This document shows, in pieces, positions 8,204 to 15,857 of a DNA stretch of 64,000 bases; position 1 is the stretch's first letter; each line of letters begins with the position of its first letter. Both the position numbers and the translations under genes were made by a program. Below the pieces are notes generated by a model. That model ran no database searches. It worked only from the letters and a program-made list of their open reading frames with translations, and was not told the DNA's origin. Location: NCBI GenBank assembly GCA_963788055.1, contig CAWBFA010000001.1, positions 1-64,000 of the forward strand, written 5' to 3'. This DNA is from JACCTU01 sp963788055 (GTDB lineage Bacteria > Actinomycetota > Thermoleophilia > Gaiellales > Gaiellaceae).

Positions 8204-9283
8204 TTAGCGCTCCAGCGAACCCAGCCCCAGCCACGCCGCCAGGTCGTCGAGTTCGGTCTGGACAGCCCTGGTCATCGCGCGGGTGAACTTCACGTCCTCG
8301 TGGATCGCGTGCACTCGCAGAACGTCGGCCTTGCGGTCGGCGGAGGCGTCGATCTTCCCGACCAGCCGGTCGTCGTGGAGCACCGGGAGGGCGAAGTAGC
8401 CCCAGCGGCGTTTGGCCGCGGGCTTGTACATCTCGAGGGTGTACTCGAACTCGAACAGCTCGAGCGCGCGGCGCCGGTCGTAGACGAGCCGGTCGAACGG
8501 CGACAGCAGCGCAGTACGCCCCTCGAAGTCGTCGCCGAGCGCGGCCGGGTCGACGCGCCACTCGCCCTTGACCCCCTCGACAACGGCCGGCTCCCCGGTG
8601 TCGCCGACGTCGACCGGCTCGAGCGGCATGGCGGGCGTCTTCTGCCGTGCGATGCCCAGCGAGGCGAGCCGCCGCTCGTTCCTGGCCCGCTGCGCATCCT
8701 CGACGGAGGGGACGACGACGTCGGCGGGGTACACCCGCTCGGGGAGATCCCACAGCCGCTCGCGCCCGACGCGGCCCGAGATCGCGACCTCACCGCGCAT
8801 CATCAGGAACTCGAGCATCTGCGTCACATTGCGGTCGTTGGTCCAGCCGGTCGAGGCCCACGGGACGACGGACGTGTCGGGGATGTCGCGGGAGCTCACC
8901 GGACCGGACTTGCGGAGCAGCTTGAGGATGTCGCGCCGGAAGCGGTCGTTGTCGCGGATCCACTGATCCGTGCGTGCGTGGCTGCGGCTCGTCCTCGTCG
9001 GAGCGAGGTGCAGACCGAGGTCGCTCATCGGCCGCACCAGCGCGTTGAGCTCGAAGAGGGTGCGGTCCTGCTCGAGCGCCGTCCGGAGGTCATCCGGCCG
9101 GTAAGCCGAGCCGAGACGGCTCCACGCGACGAGATCGGCACTCGGCGCGATCGCCGCCGTCGGGTCGATCTGAAGCAGGGTCAGCTGCCGCACGACGGTG
9201 AGCAGATCGGTCGGTCGGCGTGCGTCGAGCAGTTGCGCGCGCACCGCAATGCGTCGAGCCTGCGCCTTGGTCAGCCGGTGCAC
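8204..9283 (-). CDS. Winged-helix DNA-binding protein (HTH_42, YcaQ/AlkX-like)
   Basis: The 359-residue product begins with the family signature of the crosslink-repair DNA glycosylase group: LTKAQARRIAVRAQLL, then LLQIDPTAAIAPSADL. A second conserved part (SPFDRLVYDRRR, GYFALPVLHDDRLVGK) lies at about residues 260-310. Members such as YcaQ unhook DNA interstrand crosslinks using a QxQ or related motif in the N-terminal domain. Here the LLQID segment is near residue 54, but a full QxQ pair is not obvious, so activity is uncertain. It begins at ATG 9283 and is followed upstream by the PIN-domain gene on the same strand. Confidence 0.8.
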   Translation of the reverse strand: MHRLTKAQARRIAVRAQLLDARRPTDLLTVVRQLTLLQIDPTAAIAPSADLVAWSRLGSAYRPDDLRTALEQDRTLFELNALVRPMSDLGLHLAPTRTSRSHARTDQWIRDNDRFRRDILKLLRKSGPVSSRDIPDTSVVPWASTGWTNDRNVTQMLEFLMMRGEVAISGRVGRERLWDLPERVYPADVVVPSVEDAQRARNERRLASLGIARQKTPAMPLEPVDVGDTGEPAVVEGVKGEWRVDPAALGDDFEGRTALLSPFDRLVYDRRRALELFEFEYTLEMYKPAAKRRWGYFALPVLHDDRLVGKIDASADRKADVLRVHAIHEDVKFTRAMTRAVQTELDDLAAWLGLGSLER

Positions 9284-9295
9284 GGCGATCTCGCG

Positions 9296-9691
9296 CTAGC
9301 CCAGCGCGTCGATCGACGCGGTCGTGACGATCCCTTCGACGCTGCGTGCCAGCTTCGCGTCCAGGGTCACGAACGCGTCCGCCTGCAGCTGAGTGAGCGC
9401 GACGTACTCGGCGTCGTACGTCGAGGCCCAACCCAACTGATCCGCCACCTCCCAGGCCCGGCGCCGGAGCACGGCGTCGCCGAGGAGCCTGATCTTCATC
9501 CGTCCGACGCGTGCGAGGCGGTCGCGCGCGACGTCGGCCGGAAGCTCGCCCCGCTGGACGGCCTCGTGCAGAAGCGACAGCGTCTGAGACCGAAGGAGCG
9601 TCGGTGCGAGGAGCTCGTGCTGGTCCGAAACCTTGGCTCCGTCGCTCGCCAAGTGGAGGACAGCACTGGCGTCGACGACGAACCTGGCCAT
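9296..9691 (-). CDS. PIN-domain protein (VapC-like)
   Basis: The 131-residue product opens ARFVVDASAVLHLA, with the first acidic residue of the PIN nuclease site, and holds further acids in TYDAEYVALTQ and FVTLDAKLA, the usual four-acid layout. VapC-type PIN proteins are magnesium-dependent ribonucleases. No antitoxin gene lies upstream on the same strand; the next DNA starts a divergent membrane protein. It may therefore be an orphan or a housekeeping PIN protein. It precedes the glycosylase-like gene by 12 bases and is probably co-transcribed with it. Confidence 0.8.
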   Translation of the reverse strand: MARFVVDASAVLHLASDGAKVSDQHELLAPTLLRSQTLSLLHEAVQRGELPADVARDRLARVGRMKIRLLGDAVLRRRAWEVADQLGWASTYDAEYVALTQLQADAFVTLDAKLARSVEGIVTTASIDALG

Positions 9692-9745
9692 CGGCGGCAA
9701 CCCTAGCGTTTGACTCGAGCCGGGAGACCTGGGACAGTGGCTCCC

Positions 9746-10048
9746 GTGTGCTGTCTCTTTCTCGCCGCGTTCGGAATCGGTCCGCGCTTCGCGCTGCTGC
9801 TCTGGTGGGTCTTCGGCGACCGTGTCAGTTTTGCGTTCGACTCCTGGGTCTGGCCGCTCCTCGGGCTGCTGCTCGCCCCGTGGACGACGCTCTTCTACCT
9901 GCTGACGTGGTCTGCCGTGGGTGGCGTCTCGGGCTGGGACTGGCTGTTCATCGGTTTCGGCGTGATGCTCGATGTCGCCTCGTACAGCTCGAAGTACGTG
10001 AAGGCCCAGTACGACACCCGGTACTCGACTCCGCCACCGGCGATCTAG
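9746..10048 (+). CDS. Small membrane protein of unknown function
   Basis: The roughly 100-residue product has three predicted membrane helices (CCLFLAAFGIGPRFALLLWW, a VWPLLGLLLAPW segment and a WDWLFIGFGVMLDVAS segment) and a polar C-terminal tail. It resembles small actinobacterial inner-membrane proteins with no assigned role. The GTG at 9746 is preferred over one at 9737 because a GGGAGA element lies at a better distance. The gene is divergent from the PIN gene. Confidence 0.65.
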   Translation: MCCLFLAAFGIGPRFALLLWWVFGDRVSFAFDSWVWPLLGLLLAPWTTLFYLLTWSAVGGVSGWDWLFIGFGVMLDVASYSSKYVKAQYDTRYSTPPPAI

Positions 10049-10123
10049 CTCCCGCTCGCTCCGGGTCGCGCGTCGACCGGTAGGGCCAATACGCTTCCCC
10101 CGCCTACTCGGAGAGGGGAAACC

Positions 10124-10639
10124 ATGAGAAATCGCTGGCCGGTGGTGTTTTCGATAACCGCGCTCGTCGTCGCCGTGCTCGGCGCGACACCCGTCGGGGA
10201 GGCGGCGTTGAACGCCCTGCCGCGCGCGTCGGTCGGACCGCTGCAGCTGAAGACCAACGCCGTGACGAGCATCAAGGTGAAGAACGGCTCGCTGCTCCGC
10301 GCCGACTTCCGCGCAGGTCAGATCCCGGCCGGGCCGGCCGGACCGGCGGGACCTGCAGGGGCGCAGGGTGCTCCAGGCACGAGCGGCCTGCAGACCGTGT
10401 TCACGACGAGCGCGATCAACTCGACCACGACGCGCACGCTCACCGCGACCTGCCCGAGCGGCAAGACGGCGCTCGGCGGCGGTGTTGCAGTCACCCCGAC
10501 GACGGCGTCAGAGGTGGCGATCACGGCGAGCTATCTCGCGAACTCGACGACATGGACCGCGTCGGCGCAGGAGGTCAACGCGCAGGCCGCAAACTGGGGG
10601 CTGAACGTCGTCGTGATCTGCGCGCTCGTCGCGCCGTAA
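10124..10639 (+). CDS. Exported collagen-like (Gly-X-Y) protein
   Basis: The 171-residue product begins MRNRWPVV with a signal or anchor segment up to about residue 28. Residues about 66-86 are a short run of Gly-X-Y triplets (GPAGPAGPAGAQGAPG), the collagen triple-helix repeat. The C-terminal domain (CPSGKTALGGGVAVTP and a late VVVICALV) has two cysteines and resembles the trimerising head found behind such repeats in Thermoleophilia and other actinobacteria. A surface-exposed trimer is likely. A strong GGAGAGGGG ribosome site fixes the ATG. Confidence 0.8.
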   Translation: MRNRWPVVFSITALVVAVLGATPVGEAALNALPRASVGPLQLKTNAVTSIKVKNGSLLRADFRAGQIPAGPAGPAGPAGAQGAPGTSGLQTVFTTSAINSTTTRTLTATCPSGKTALGGGVAVTPTTASEVAITASYLANSTTWTASAQEVNAQAANWGLNVVVICALVAP

Positions 10640-10657
10640 GGTCGTAGACAGGAACGC

Positions 10658-10822
10658 TCAGGAGCGCTCGTCCTCGTCCCAGGGCGGGCGCTCCTGCGCA
10701 CGGCGCCGCGCGAGTTCGCGCGCCTGCTCGACGAAGCGTTTCGTGTCGGCCTCGTGAGCCTCCTCCATGAACTGGCCCGGCGGCTTCTCGGGGCGGCGCT
10801 CGTCGCAGTCGTTTCCCTCCAC
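10658..10822 (-). CDS. Hypothetical small charged protein
   Basis: The product of 40-54 residues is strongly charged and probably helical (EADTKRFVEQARELARRRAQ), ending PPWDEDERS. GTG 10822 and ATG 10768 are both possible starts and neither has a good ribosome site. The gene would be convergent with the collagen-like gene and divergent from the dioxygenase-like gene. No family is recognised. Confidence 0.4.
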   Translation of the reverse strand: MEGNDCDERRPEKPPGQFMEEAHEADTKRFVEQARELARRRAQERPPWDEDERS

Positions 10823-10871
10823 GTCTGAAGAGGACCCCGACCAGCGTCCGGTCTTGCGGCATGCTGATGGC

Positions 10872-11714
10872 GTGAACAGGATCGCGGACGACACCAGTCT
10901 CGGTGCGGTTCATCTGACCGTCTCCGACCTCGACCGCTCGGTCGGCTACTACGAGCGCGACATCGGACTCTCTGTGCGTGAGCGCGACGCAGGACGCGCG
11001 GCGCTCGGCACGGGCGGGGAGGACCTGCTCGTGCTCGTCGAGGAGCCGGGAGCGAAACCCGCCGACGGCTTCTCCGGTCTCTACCACTTTGCGCTCCTCG
11101 TGCCCGAGCGTGAAGACCTCGCGCGCTGGCTCGCGCACGCCGCGCGAGCTCGCGTGCAGCTCGTCGGGCTGTCCGACCACTTCGTGAGCGAGGCGCTCTA
11201 CCTCCGCGACCCGGACCACCACGGGATCGAGATCTACGCCGATCGCCCACGCGAGCTCTGGGACGGGCAGGTGTGGCAGCGCATGACGTCGTTGCCGCTC
11301 GACACCGACGATCTTCTGTCGGTGCTGGACGATCCTGCGAGCGCACAGTTCGACGGGCTGGCGCCGGGGACGATCATGGGCCACGTGCATCTTCGCGTCT
11401 CGGAGATCGCGCCGACCGTCGCGTTCTACGGCGACTCCCTCGGCTTCGACCTCATGGCGCAGCTCGGTGCCCACGCCGCGTTCCTGAGCGCGGGTGGCTA
11501 CCACCATCATCTCGGAGCGAACACGTGGGAGAGCGCCGGGCGAGGCCAGGCTCCTGCGGGCTACGCGTCGTTGCGACACGCGACGATCGTCCTCCCGGGC
11601 TCGGAGGCACGGGACGCGCTCGTCGAGTGGGCGGGTGGGGCGGTGGGCGAGATCGACGGTGCGCCGCTGATCCAGGACCCGAGCGGCAACCGGCTCGCCC
11701 TCACGACTGCCTGA
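10872..11714 (+). CDS. VOC-superfamily protein, CatE-like extradiol dioxygenase
   Basis: The 280-residue product contains two tandem vicinal-oxygen-chelate domains. The first holds GAVHLTVSDLDRSVGYYE and a DPDHHGIEIYAD segment, the second GHVHLRVSEIAPTVAFY and DPSGNRLAL. Two His and one Glu of the usual metal triad are visible (LGAVHLT and YHFALLV, then GIEIY). This matches the CatE-type catechol-2,3-dioxygenase group, which opens aromatic rings with Fe(II), though glyoxalase or fosfomycin-resistance relatives share the fold. GTG 10872 is used as the start. Confidence 0.8.
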   Translation: MNRIADDTSLGAVHLTVSDLDRSVGYYERDIGLSVRERDAGRAALGTGGEDLLVLVEEPGAKPADGFSGLYHFALLVPEREDLARWLAHAARARVQLVGLSDHFVSEALYLRDPDHHGIEIYADRPRELWDGQVWQRMTSLPLDTDDLLSVLDDPASAQFDGLAPGTIMGHVHLRVSEIAPTVAFYGDSLGFDLMAQLGAHAAFLSAGGYHHHLGANTWESAGRGQAPAGYASLRHATIVLPGSEARDALVEWAGGAVGEIDGAPLIQDPSGNRLALTTA

Positions 11715-11803
11715 CCCTCAAGCGGAAGCCTCCCTCGGCCGTGAGGGGACGTGGGCGCGGCTCCGACTCCCGCTCCGGACGCGACGCCTCCCGCGCGTAG
11801 CGG

Positions 11804-12169
11804 CTACTTCGTGACGGTCAGCGTCGCCCGCATCCCGCGCGCGCGATGGTCGGCGATCGTGCACCAGAGCGCATAGCGGCCCGGGTAGAGCCGGAACGAG
11901 ATGCTGCGATCGTCCCCGGGCGAGACCTCCGGAGTCACGTAGGTCCGAGCTCCGGTTGCGGTTCGGCGCAGAGCCAGGTCGTGAGGATCTTCGCCGAGGT
12001 TGACCAGCTGCACGATCAGGCGGCTTTGACGGAGCTTCGCCCGCGAGAGCACGAGGTCGAACTCGCTCGCCGTGACCTGCATGCGCGACGGAGGCCGGCT
12101 GGTCGCCGCGTACGCCGCGGGCGCGACGAGCGACGCCGCGAGAACGACCGCGAGCGCGAACACCCTCAT
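11804..12169 (-). CDS. Secreted cupredoxin-like protein
   Basis: The 121-residue product has a signal peptide (MRVFALAVVLAASLVAPAAYA). A type 1 copper site is recognisable: His in EDPHDLAL and the C-terminal Cys, His and Met in CTIADHRARGM, the normal spacing for plastocyanin-like proteins. It would bind one copper ion and shuttle electrons outside the membrane. Its ATG overlaps the stop codon of the DUF1501 gene as ATGA, so translation is coupled and the three genes (DUF1800, DUF1501, cupredoxin) form one operon. Confidence 0.8.
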   Translation of the reverse strand: MRVFALAVVLAASLVAPAAYAATSRPPSRMQVTASEFDLVLSRAKLRQSRLIVQLVNLGEDPHDLALRRTATGARTYVTPEVSPGDDRSISFRLYPGRYALWCTIADHRARGMRATLTVTK

Positions 12170-13524
12170 CGCAGGAGCATCGGGCGTGCGAACGACGCAG
12201 CGCCCGGGATGATCGCTGCGGCATCGGTGTCGAACCACTGCTCGAGGATCGCGCTGTAGACGCCGCGGAAGTCCGAGGTCGCGCGCAGGTTGCCCTGCTC
12301 GTCGAGGCCGCCTCCGAGTCCCGGGAACTCGCCGATCATGCGCCCGTGCACGCGAGAGCCGATCAACAGGCCGAGGCCGGCGGCGCCGTGGTCGGTCCCG
12401 TCCGAGCCGTTCTCGCGCGCGCGTCGCCCGAACTCCGACCAGACGTGTACGAGCACGCGGTCGGCGAGTCCGCGCGCCTCGAGGTCGCGCTGGAACGCCA
12501 AGAGCGAGTCGGCCGTCAGCTTCAGCGCCGTGTTGAGCTCGTCGGCCTGGTCGGCGTGGGTGTCGTACATCCCCGGTGCCTTCAGCGCGGCGCAGCGAAT
12601 CGGCATTCCCGCCGAGAGCATCGCCGCCAGTCCCGCGAGGCGGCGCGGGAACTCACTCGTCGACTGCGGGTACGAAGACGGGACCTGACCGACGCCGGCG
12701 CCGAGCCCTTGCAGCTCGCGCCTGAGCCGATGCGACTGCGCTGACGTGGAGGCGACTTCGCGGATCGCGCGGTCGCGACTCCCCAGGTGGGCGGCGCCGA
12801 GCTCTCCGACGGCATCGAGGATCCGGGTCTCGAGCGCCGTCGCGTCGCGTCGCGCGGCGAACGTGTAGCGGTCGGGCCCGTCGATGGAAGCAACCGGAAC
12901 CTTCCCGGTCGCGAGCGCGGGCTGGAGGCGGTTGTCGAGCGAGAGGCCTTGAAGCGGGTTGTCCGCCGATCCGACCCGGTCGAGGTAGCGCCCGAGCCAG
13001 CCCGTTGCGAGCCCCGCGTCCGTCGCGCCGACCTCCCAGTAGTGCCGGGAAGTGAAGTGCGACTTGTCCGGGCTCGTGTAACCGATCGCCGGGATCACGC
13101 TGACCTTGCCTTCGAGGTGCAGCTGCGCGAGCGAGGTCAGCGACGGATGCCAGTGCAGCCTGCCGTCCTCGCCGAACGCCGATCCCGAGGACTGCGGCAG
13201 CGCGAGCGTGGGGCGGTACTGGTAATACAGCGGGTCGGCCGCCGGGAACAGCATCGACAGCGAGTCCGCACCGCCGTCGAGGAAGACCGAGACGAGCACG
13301 CGGTCGTTCGTCGCCGCGTGAGCGAGCCCGTCGAGGTCGAGCACGCTCAGTCGGTCCAGGCCGTACACCGTCAGTGCGGCGCCGAGCCCCTTCGCGAGGA
13401 AGCTTCGACGCGTCAGCCCTGTTCCCGCGGGCGCAGGCATTCCGGGTTCAATGGCAGGCAAGCCGTCGCCGGCGACCGCGTGCGCGCGTCCGAAGTCGTC
13501 GCAGGCGCAGGCTCGGCGCGTCAC
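12166..13524 (-). CDS. DUF1501 protein, Tat-exported
   Basis: The 452-residue product begins at GTG 13524, which overlaps the stop of the upstream gene as GTGA. A twin-arginine signal is visible (LTRRSFLAKGLGAALTV). The body has family segments VLVSVFLDGGADSLSMLFPA, PALATGKVPVAS and VWSEFGRRARENGSDGTDHG, which belong to the alkaline-phosphatase-like fold. Members are always encoded with DUF1800 partners; biochemical activity is unknown. Export in folded form by Tat fits a bound metal. Confidence 0.9.
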   Translation of the reverse strand: MTRRACACDDFGRAHAVAGDGLPAIEPGMPAPAGTGLTRRSFLAKGLGAALTVYGLDRLSVLDLDGLAHAATNDRVLVSVFLDGGADSLSMLFPAADPLYYQYRPTLALPQSSGSAFGEDGRLHWHPSLTSLAQLHLEGKVSVIPAIGYTSPDKSHFTSRHYWEVGATDAGLATGWLGRYLDRVGSADNPLQGLSLDNRLQPALATGKVPVASIDGPDRYTFAARRDATALETRILDAVGELGAAHLGSRDRAIREVASTSAQSHRLRRELQGLGAGVGQVPSSYPQSTSEFPRRLAGLAAMLSAGMPIRCAALKAPGMYDTHADQADELNTALKLTADSLLAFQRDLEARGLADRVLVHVWSEFGRRARENGSDGTDHGAAGLGLLIGSRVHGRMIGEFPGLGGGLDEQGNLRATSDFRGVYSAILEQWFDTDAAAIIPGAASFARPMLLR

Positions 13525-14819
13525 GAGGTCTGGACCTCCGGCGAGAGCGCGAGGAGCTGCCGGACGGCCTGCTCGGCGACTTCCGGCGTGCTCGACTTCA
13601 ACGTGTCTTGTGCGAGGCGGGTCGCGACCGTGCGCGTCGGCTTCGTCAGCGTGCGGATACCGAGGGCGGACGCCGCGCGGTCGACGAGCGCAGGAGCAGT
13701 ACGCGCGGTGCTGCGTGTTGCCGAGGCGCGCAGGGCTGTTCCTGCGACGAACCAACGGCCTCGGAAGGTCGACGTGTCGAGCCAGCGGTTGTCGTCCCAG
13801 CCCGCGACGTTCGGAGGGCGAAAGAGACGTTGGCCCGCCTCTGCGCTGAGGTTCGCCCAGTTCGCGTCCTGCACGCCGCGACCGAGAGCGCGCAAGAGCC
13901 CGGCTGCGTAGACGACCGGCGGCTTGACCATGCGCGGACCGGTGTAGAGCGCCGGATGCTGGAGGATCGCCTCGACGACGGGCCTCACCTGGTAGCCGTT
14001 GCGGTAGAGCGCCTCGAGCGCGCGCCGTGTCGCCGCGGGAGGCGCCGTCGGGACGAAGTAGCTCCACAGCTTCGAGACGAAGAAGGACGCGTGGTTGGGG
14101 TGCTCACGGCACAGGCGGCAGGCGTCCTGCCAGTCGAAGTCGCCGCTCTTGCCGAACACGGTCTTCACGCCCGCGTCGTGGAGACGGGGCACGTAGCTGA
14201 AGTCGTACGTCCCCTCCGCGGGGCGGCGAACGCCGCGCCAGCCGGTGAGCGCGCGGGCTTGCTCGCGGATGTCCTGCTCGGTGTAGCCGCGGTTCGCGCC
14301 CAGGGTGAAGAGCTCCATCAGCTCCCGGGCGTAGTTCTCGTTCGGCGACCGCACGGTGTTCTTGTCGCCGTTCAGCCAGCGGAGCATCGCCGGGTCCTTC
14401 GTCACGTCCTCGAGGAGCTGCGCGAAGGAGCCGAGCGCGTGGCGCCGGAAGAGCTCGTTCTGATCGATCATCCCCTTCTGCGGGATTCCGCCGACGCGCT
14501 GCGTCGCGAACCAGTCGTGCCACACGAGCGCCATTCGCTCGACCAGTGGGCGGGAGGTCCGAACCATGCGATCCAGCCACCACATGTGGTCGTGGCCGTT
14601 CACGTCGAACGGCGCGATCGGGCGGCCCTGCGCGTCGCGCGGCTCCGGCCCGACGAGCCGCTCAGGACCTGGGCGGGTCAGCGACCGAACCGCACCGGGA
14701 AGGCCTCTCTTCGCCAGCCGTGCGACATCGCCCGGGCGCGGCCCGAATCCGGCCCTCCACAGCAGCCGCTCGGCCTGGGGGGCGCCGAAGGAACCGCGGT
14801 AGACAGGGATCGACGCCAC
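13521..14819 (-). CDS. DUF1800 family protein
   Basis: The 432-residue product shows the DUF1800 signature segments AERLLWRAGFGPRPGDV near residue 15, MALVWHDWFATQ near 96, NENYARELMELFTLG near 160 and a QHPALYTGPRMVKPP segment near 288. The family is mostly helical and of unknown function, found in gene pairs with DUF1501 in many environmental bacteria. No signal peptide is evident, though partners are exported. It is the first gene of the operon ending in the cupredoxin. Confidence 0.92.
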   Translation of the reverse strand: MASIPVYRGSFGAPQAERLLWRAGFGPRPGDVARLAKRGLPGAVRSLTRPGPERLVGPEPRDAQGRPIAPFDVNGHDHMWWLDRMVRTSRPLVERMALVWHDWFATQRVGGIPQKGMIDQNELFRRHALGSFAQLLEDVTKDPAMLRWLNGDKNTVRSPNENYARELMELFTLGANRGYTEQDIREQARALTGWRGVRRPAEGTYDFSYVPRLHDAGVKTVFGKSGDFDWQDACRLCREHPNHASFFVSKLWSYFVPTAPPAATRRALEALYRNGYQVRPVVEAILQHPALYTGPRMVKPPVVYAAGLLRALGRGVQDANWANLSAEAGQRLFRPPNVAGWDDNRWLDTSTFRGRWFVAGTALRASATRSTARTAPALVDRAASALGIRTLTKPTRTVATRLAQDTLKSSTPEVAEQAVRQLLALSPEVQTS

Positions 14820-14879
14820 GATCCCTTTTGTAGCGCGGCTACGGGCGCTTTGTGGTCAACGATTCGTAAGGAAATGTGA

Positions 14880-14907
14880 GACGGGCCCCCCGTGAGGAGA
14901 GCCCGTC
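14880..14907 (-). terminator. Hairpin after the histone-like gene
   Basis: The arms GACGGGC (14880-14886) and GCCCGTC (14901-14907) can pair, 26 bases beyond the stop codon at 14933 of the Lys/Arg-rich gene. No T run follows on the minus strand, so it is only a candidate terminator. Confidence 0.45.
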
Positions 14908-14932
14908 CCACAGTCGATGGGGTGCGGCGGAG

Positions 14933-15487
14933 CTACGACTTCTTGCGGCGAGTCGCGGTCTTGCGCTTCCGCGTGCCCGTCGTCTTCCGGCGGGCCGTCG
15001 TGCTCTTCTTGCGCGTGCCCGTGGTCTTGCGGCGCGTCGCAGTCTTCCGCTTCCGCGTGCCAGTGGTCTTGCGCTTGCGGGCCGTCGTGCTCTTCTTGCG
15101 CGTCCCGGTCGTCTTGCGCTTCCGGGTGCCAGTGGTCTTGCGCTTGCGGGCCGTCGTGCTCTTCTTGCGCGTCCCGGTCGTCTTGCGCTTCCGGGCCGCG
15201 GTCTTCCGCTTGCGCGTGCCGGCCGCCTTGCGTCCAGCGGTCTTGCGCGCAGCGGTCTTCCGCTTGCGCGTGCCGGCCGCCTTCCGTCCCGCGGTCTTGC
15301 GTGCGGCGGTCTTGCGCTTGCGCGTGCCGGCCGCCTTCCGCGCGGTGGTCTTGCGCTTGCGGGCCGTTCCGGCCTTCTTGCGCGTTCCGCTCGCCTTCTT
15401 GCGGCGAGTGGAGGTCGCCTTCTTTCTTGTTGCGCGTGTTCTGGTGCCGATCTCTTCTTCCTCGACACTCATCTCATCTTCGAACAT
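14933..15487 (-). CDS. Histone H1-like Lys/Arg/Thr repeat protein
   Basis: The 184-residue product has a short acidic start (MFEDEMSVEEEEIG) and then about 165 residues built from basic repeats such as TTGTRKRK, TARKRK and AAGTRKRK. This composition is that of bacterial H1-like chromatin proteins (Hc1/AlgP-like tails), which bind and compact DNA as disordered chains. The coding DNA holds exact tandem duplications, so repeat number probably varies between strains. GGAGGAG five bases upstream fixes the ATG at 15487. It follows a CBS-domain remnant by 11 bases. Confidence 0.8.
   Translation of the reverse strand: MFEDEMSVEEEEIGTRTRATRKKATSTRRKKASGTRKKAGTARKRKTTARKAAGTRKRKTAARKTAGRKAAGTRKRKTAARKTAGRKAAGTRKRKTAARKRKTTGTRKKSTTARKRKTTGTRKRKTTGTRKKSTTARKRKTTGTRKRKTATRRKTTGTRKKSTTARRKTTGTRKRKTATRRKKS
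15061..15196. repeat. Tandem 69-bp direct repeat inside the histone-like gene
   Basis: Two near-perfect copies (15061-15129 and 15130-15196) encode the same 23-residue block of basic repeats. A second, more diverged set of units of about 57 bases lies at 15220-15335. In-frame repeat length preserves the protein frame, so copy number can change without loss of function. Confidence 0.75.
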
Positions 15488-15498
15488 TCAATCTCCTC

Positions 15499-15660
15499 CT
15501 ATTCGGATATCCGTTCGACCACTGGGGCAACATCGGCCTGCGCCAAGATTCCCACCAGAGGGTCGTCTTCCTGCCTTTCAACGACAACACGGGTGACGAC
15601 GTGACGATCGGTCACCATGCGCGGAGTCCTGATCATTGCGTCACGGATGTTCTTCCCCAT
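15499..15660 (-). pseudogene. Collapsed CBS-domain protein
   Basis: The 53-residue frame begins MGKNIRDAMIRTPRMV, the normal start of a two-CBS-domain protein, but then jumps to TDRHVVTRVVVE, normally the end of the first CBS motif, and at once to DPLVGILAQADVAPVV, normally the end of the second. Roughly two thirds of the usual 140 residues are missing without frame damage. It looks like internal deletion between similar motifs. The ribosome site (GAGGTG) and operon position before the H1-like gene remain, so it may still be translated. Confidence 0.55.
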
Positions 15661-15857
15661 CGTTTTGTTGTTCACCTCGCTCGTTGTTTGTCGCAACGTG
15701 CGTTTGCCCGCGTCCGCGTTGTCGCAAACCGGACAATGCCAGAGTGATCGGACAGACAGTGCACGAATGTGCGCGTCCGTGCATGCACAGTCACTCCTTC
15801 GGGGTAACACGGTGGTGCATGCACGAACGGATTCATGCGCAGTGAACTGAGCTCAAC
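15661..15857. promoter_or_regulatory. Divergent control region with paired palindromes
   Basis: Between the CBS remnant (minus) and the MFS gene (plus) lie two identical perfect palindromes GTGCATGCAC, at 15779-15788 and 15815-15824, 36 bases apart. A related element TGCACGAA occurs at 15760-15767 and again at 15820-15827. The region is less GC-rich than the flanks. Paired palindromes between divergent genes are typical operator architecture; the regulator is unknown. Confidence 0.55.

Noticed and set aside
8300..9706. 468-codon open frame antisense to the glycosylase-like and PIN genes
   Set aside because: Both minus-strand genes show family motifs and the antisense product does not.
14940..15480. 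Plus-strand frames rich in Arg/Leu/Val over the histone-like gene
   Set aside because: They are reverse readings of the same repeats; the minus frame has the ribosome site, acidic head and typical H1-like composition.
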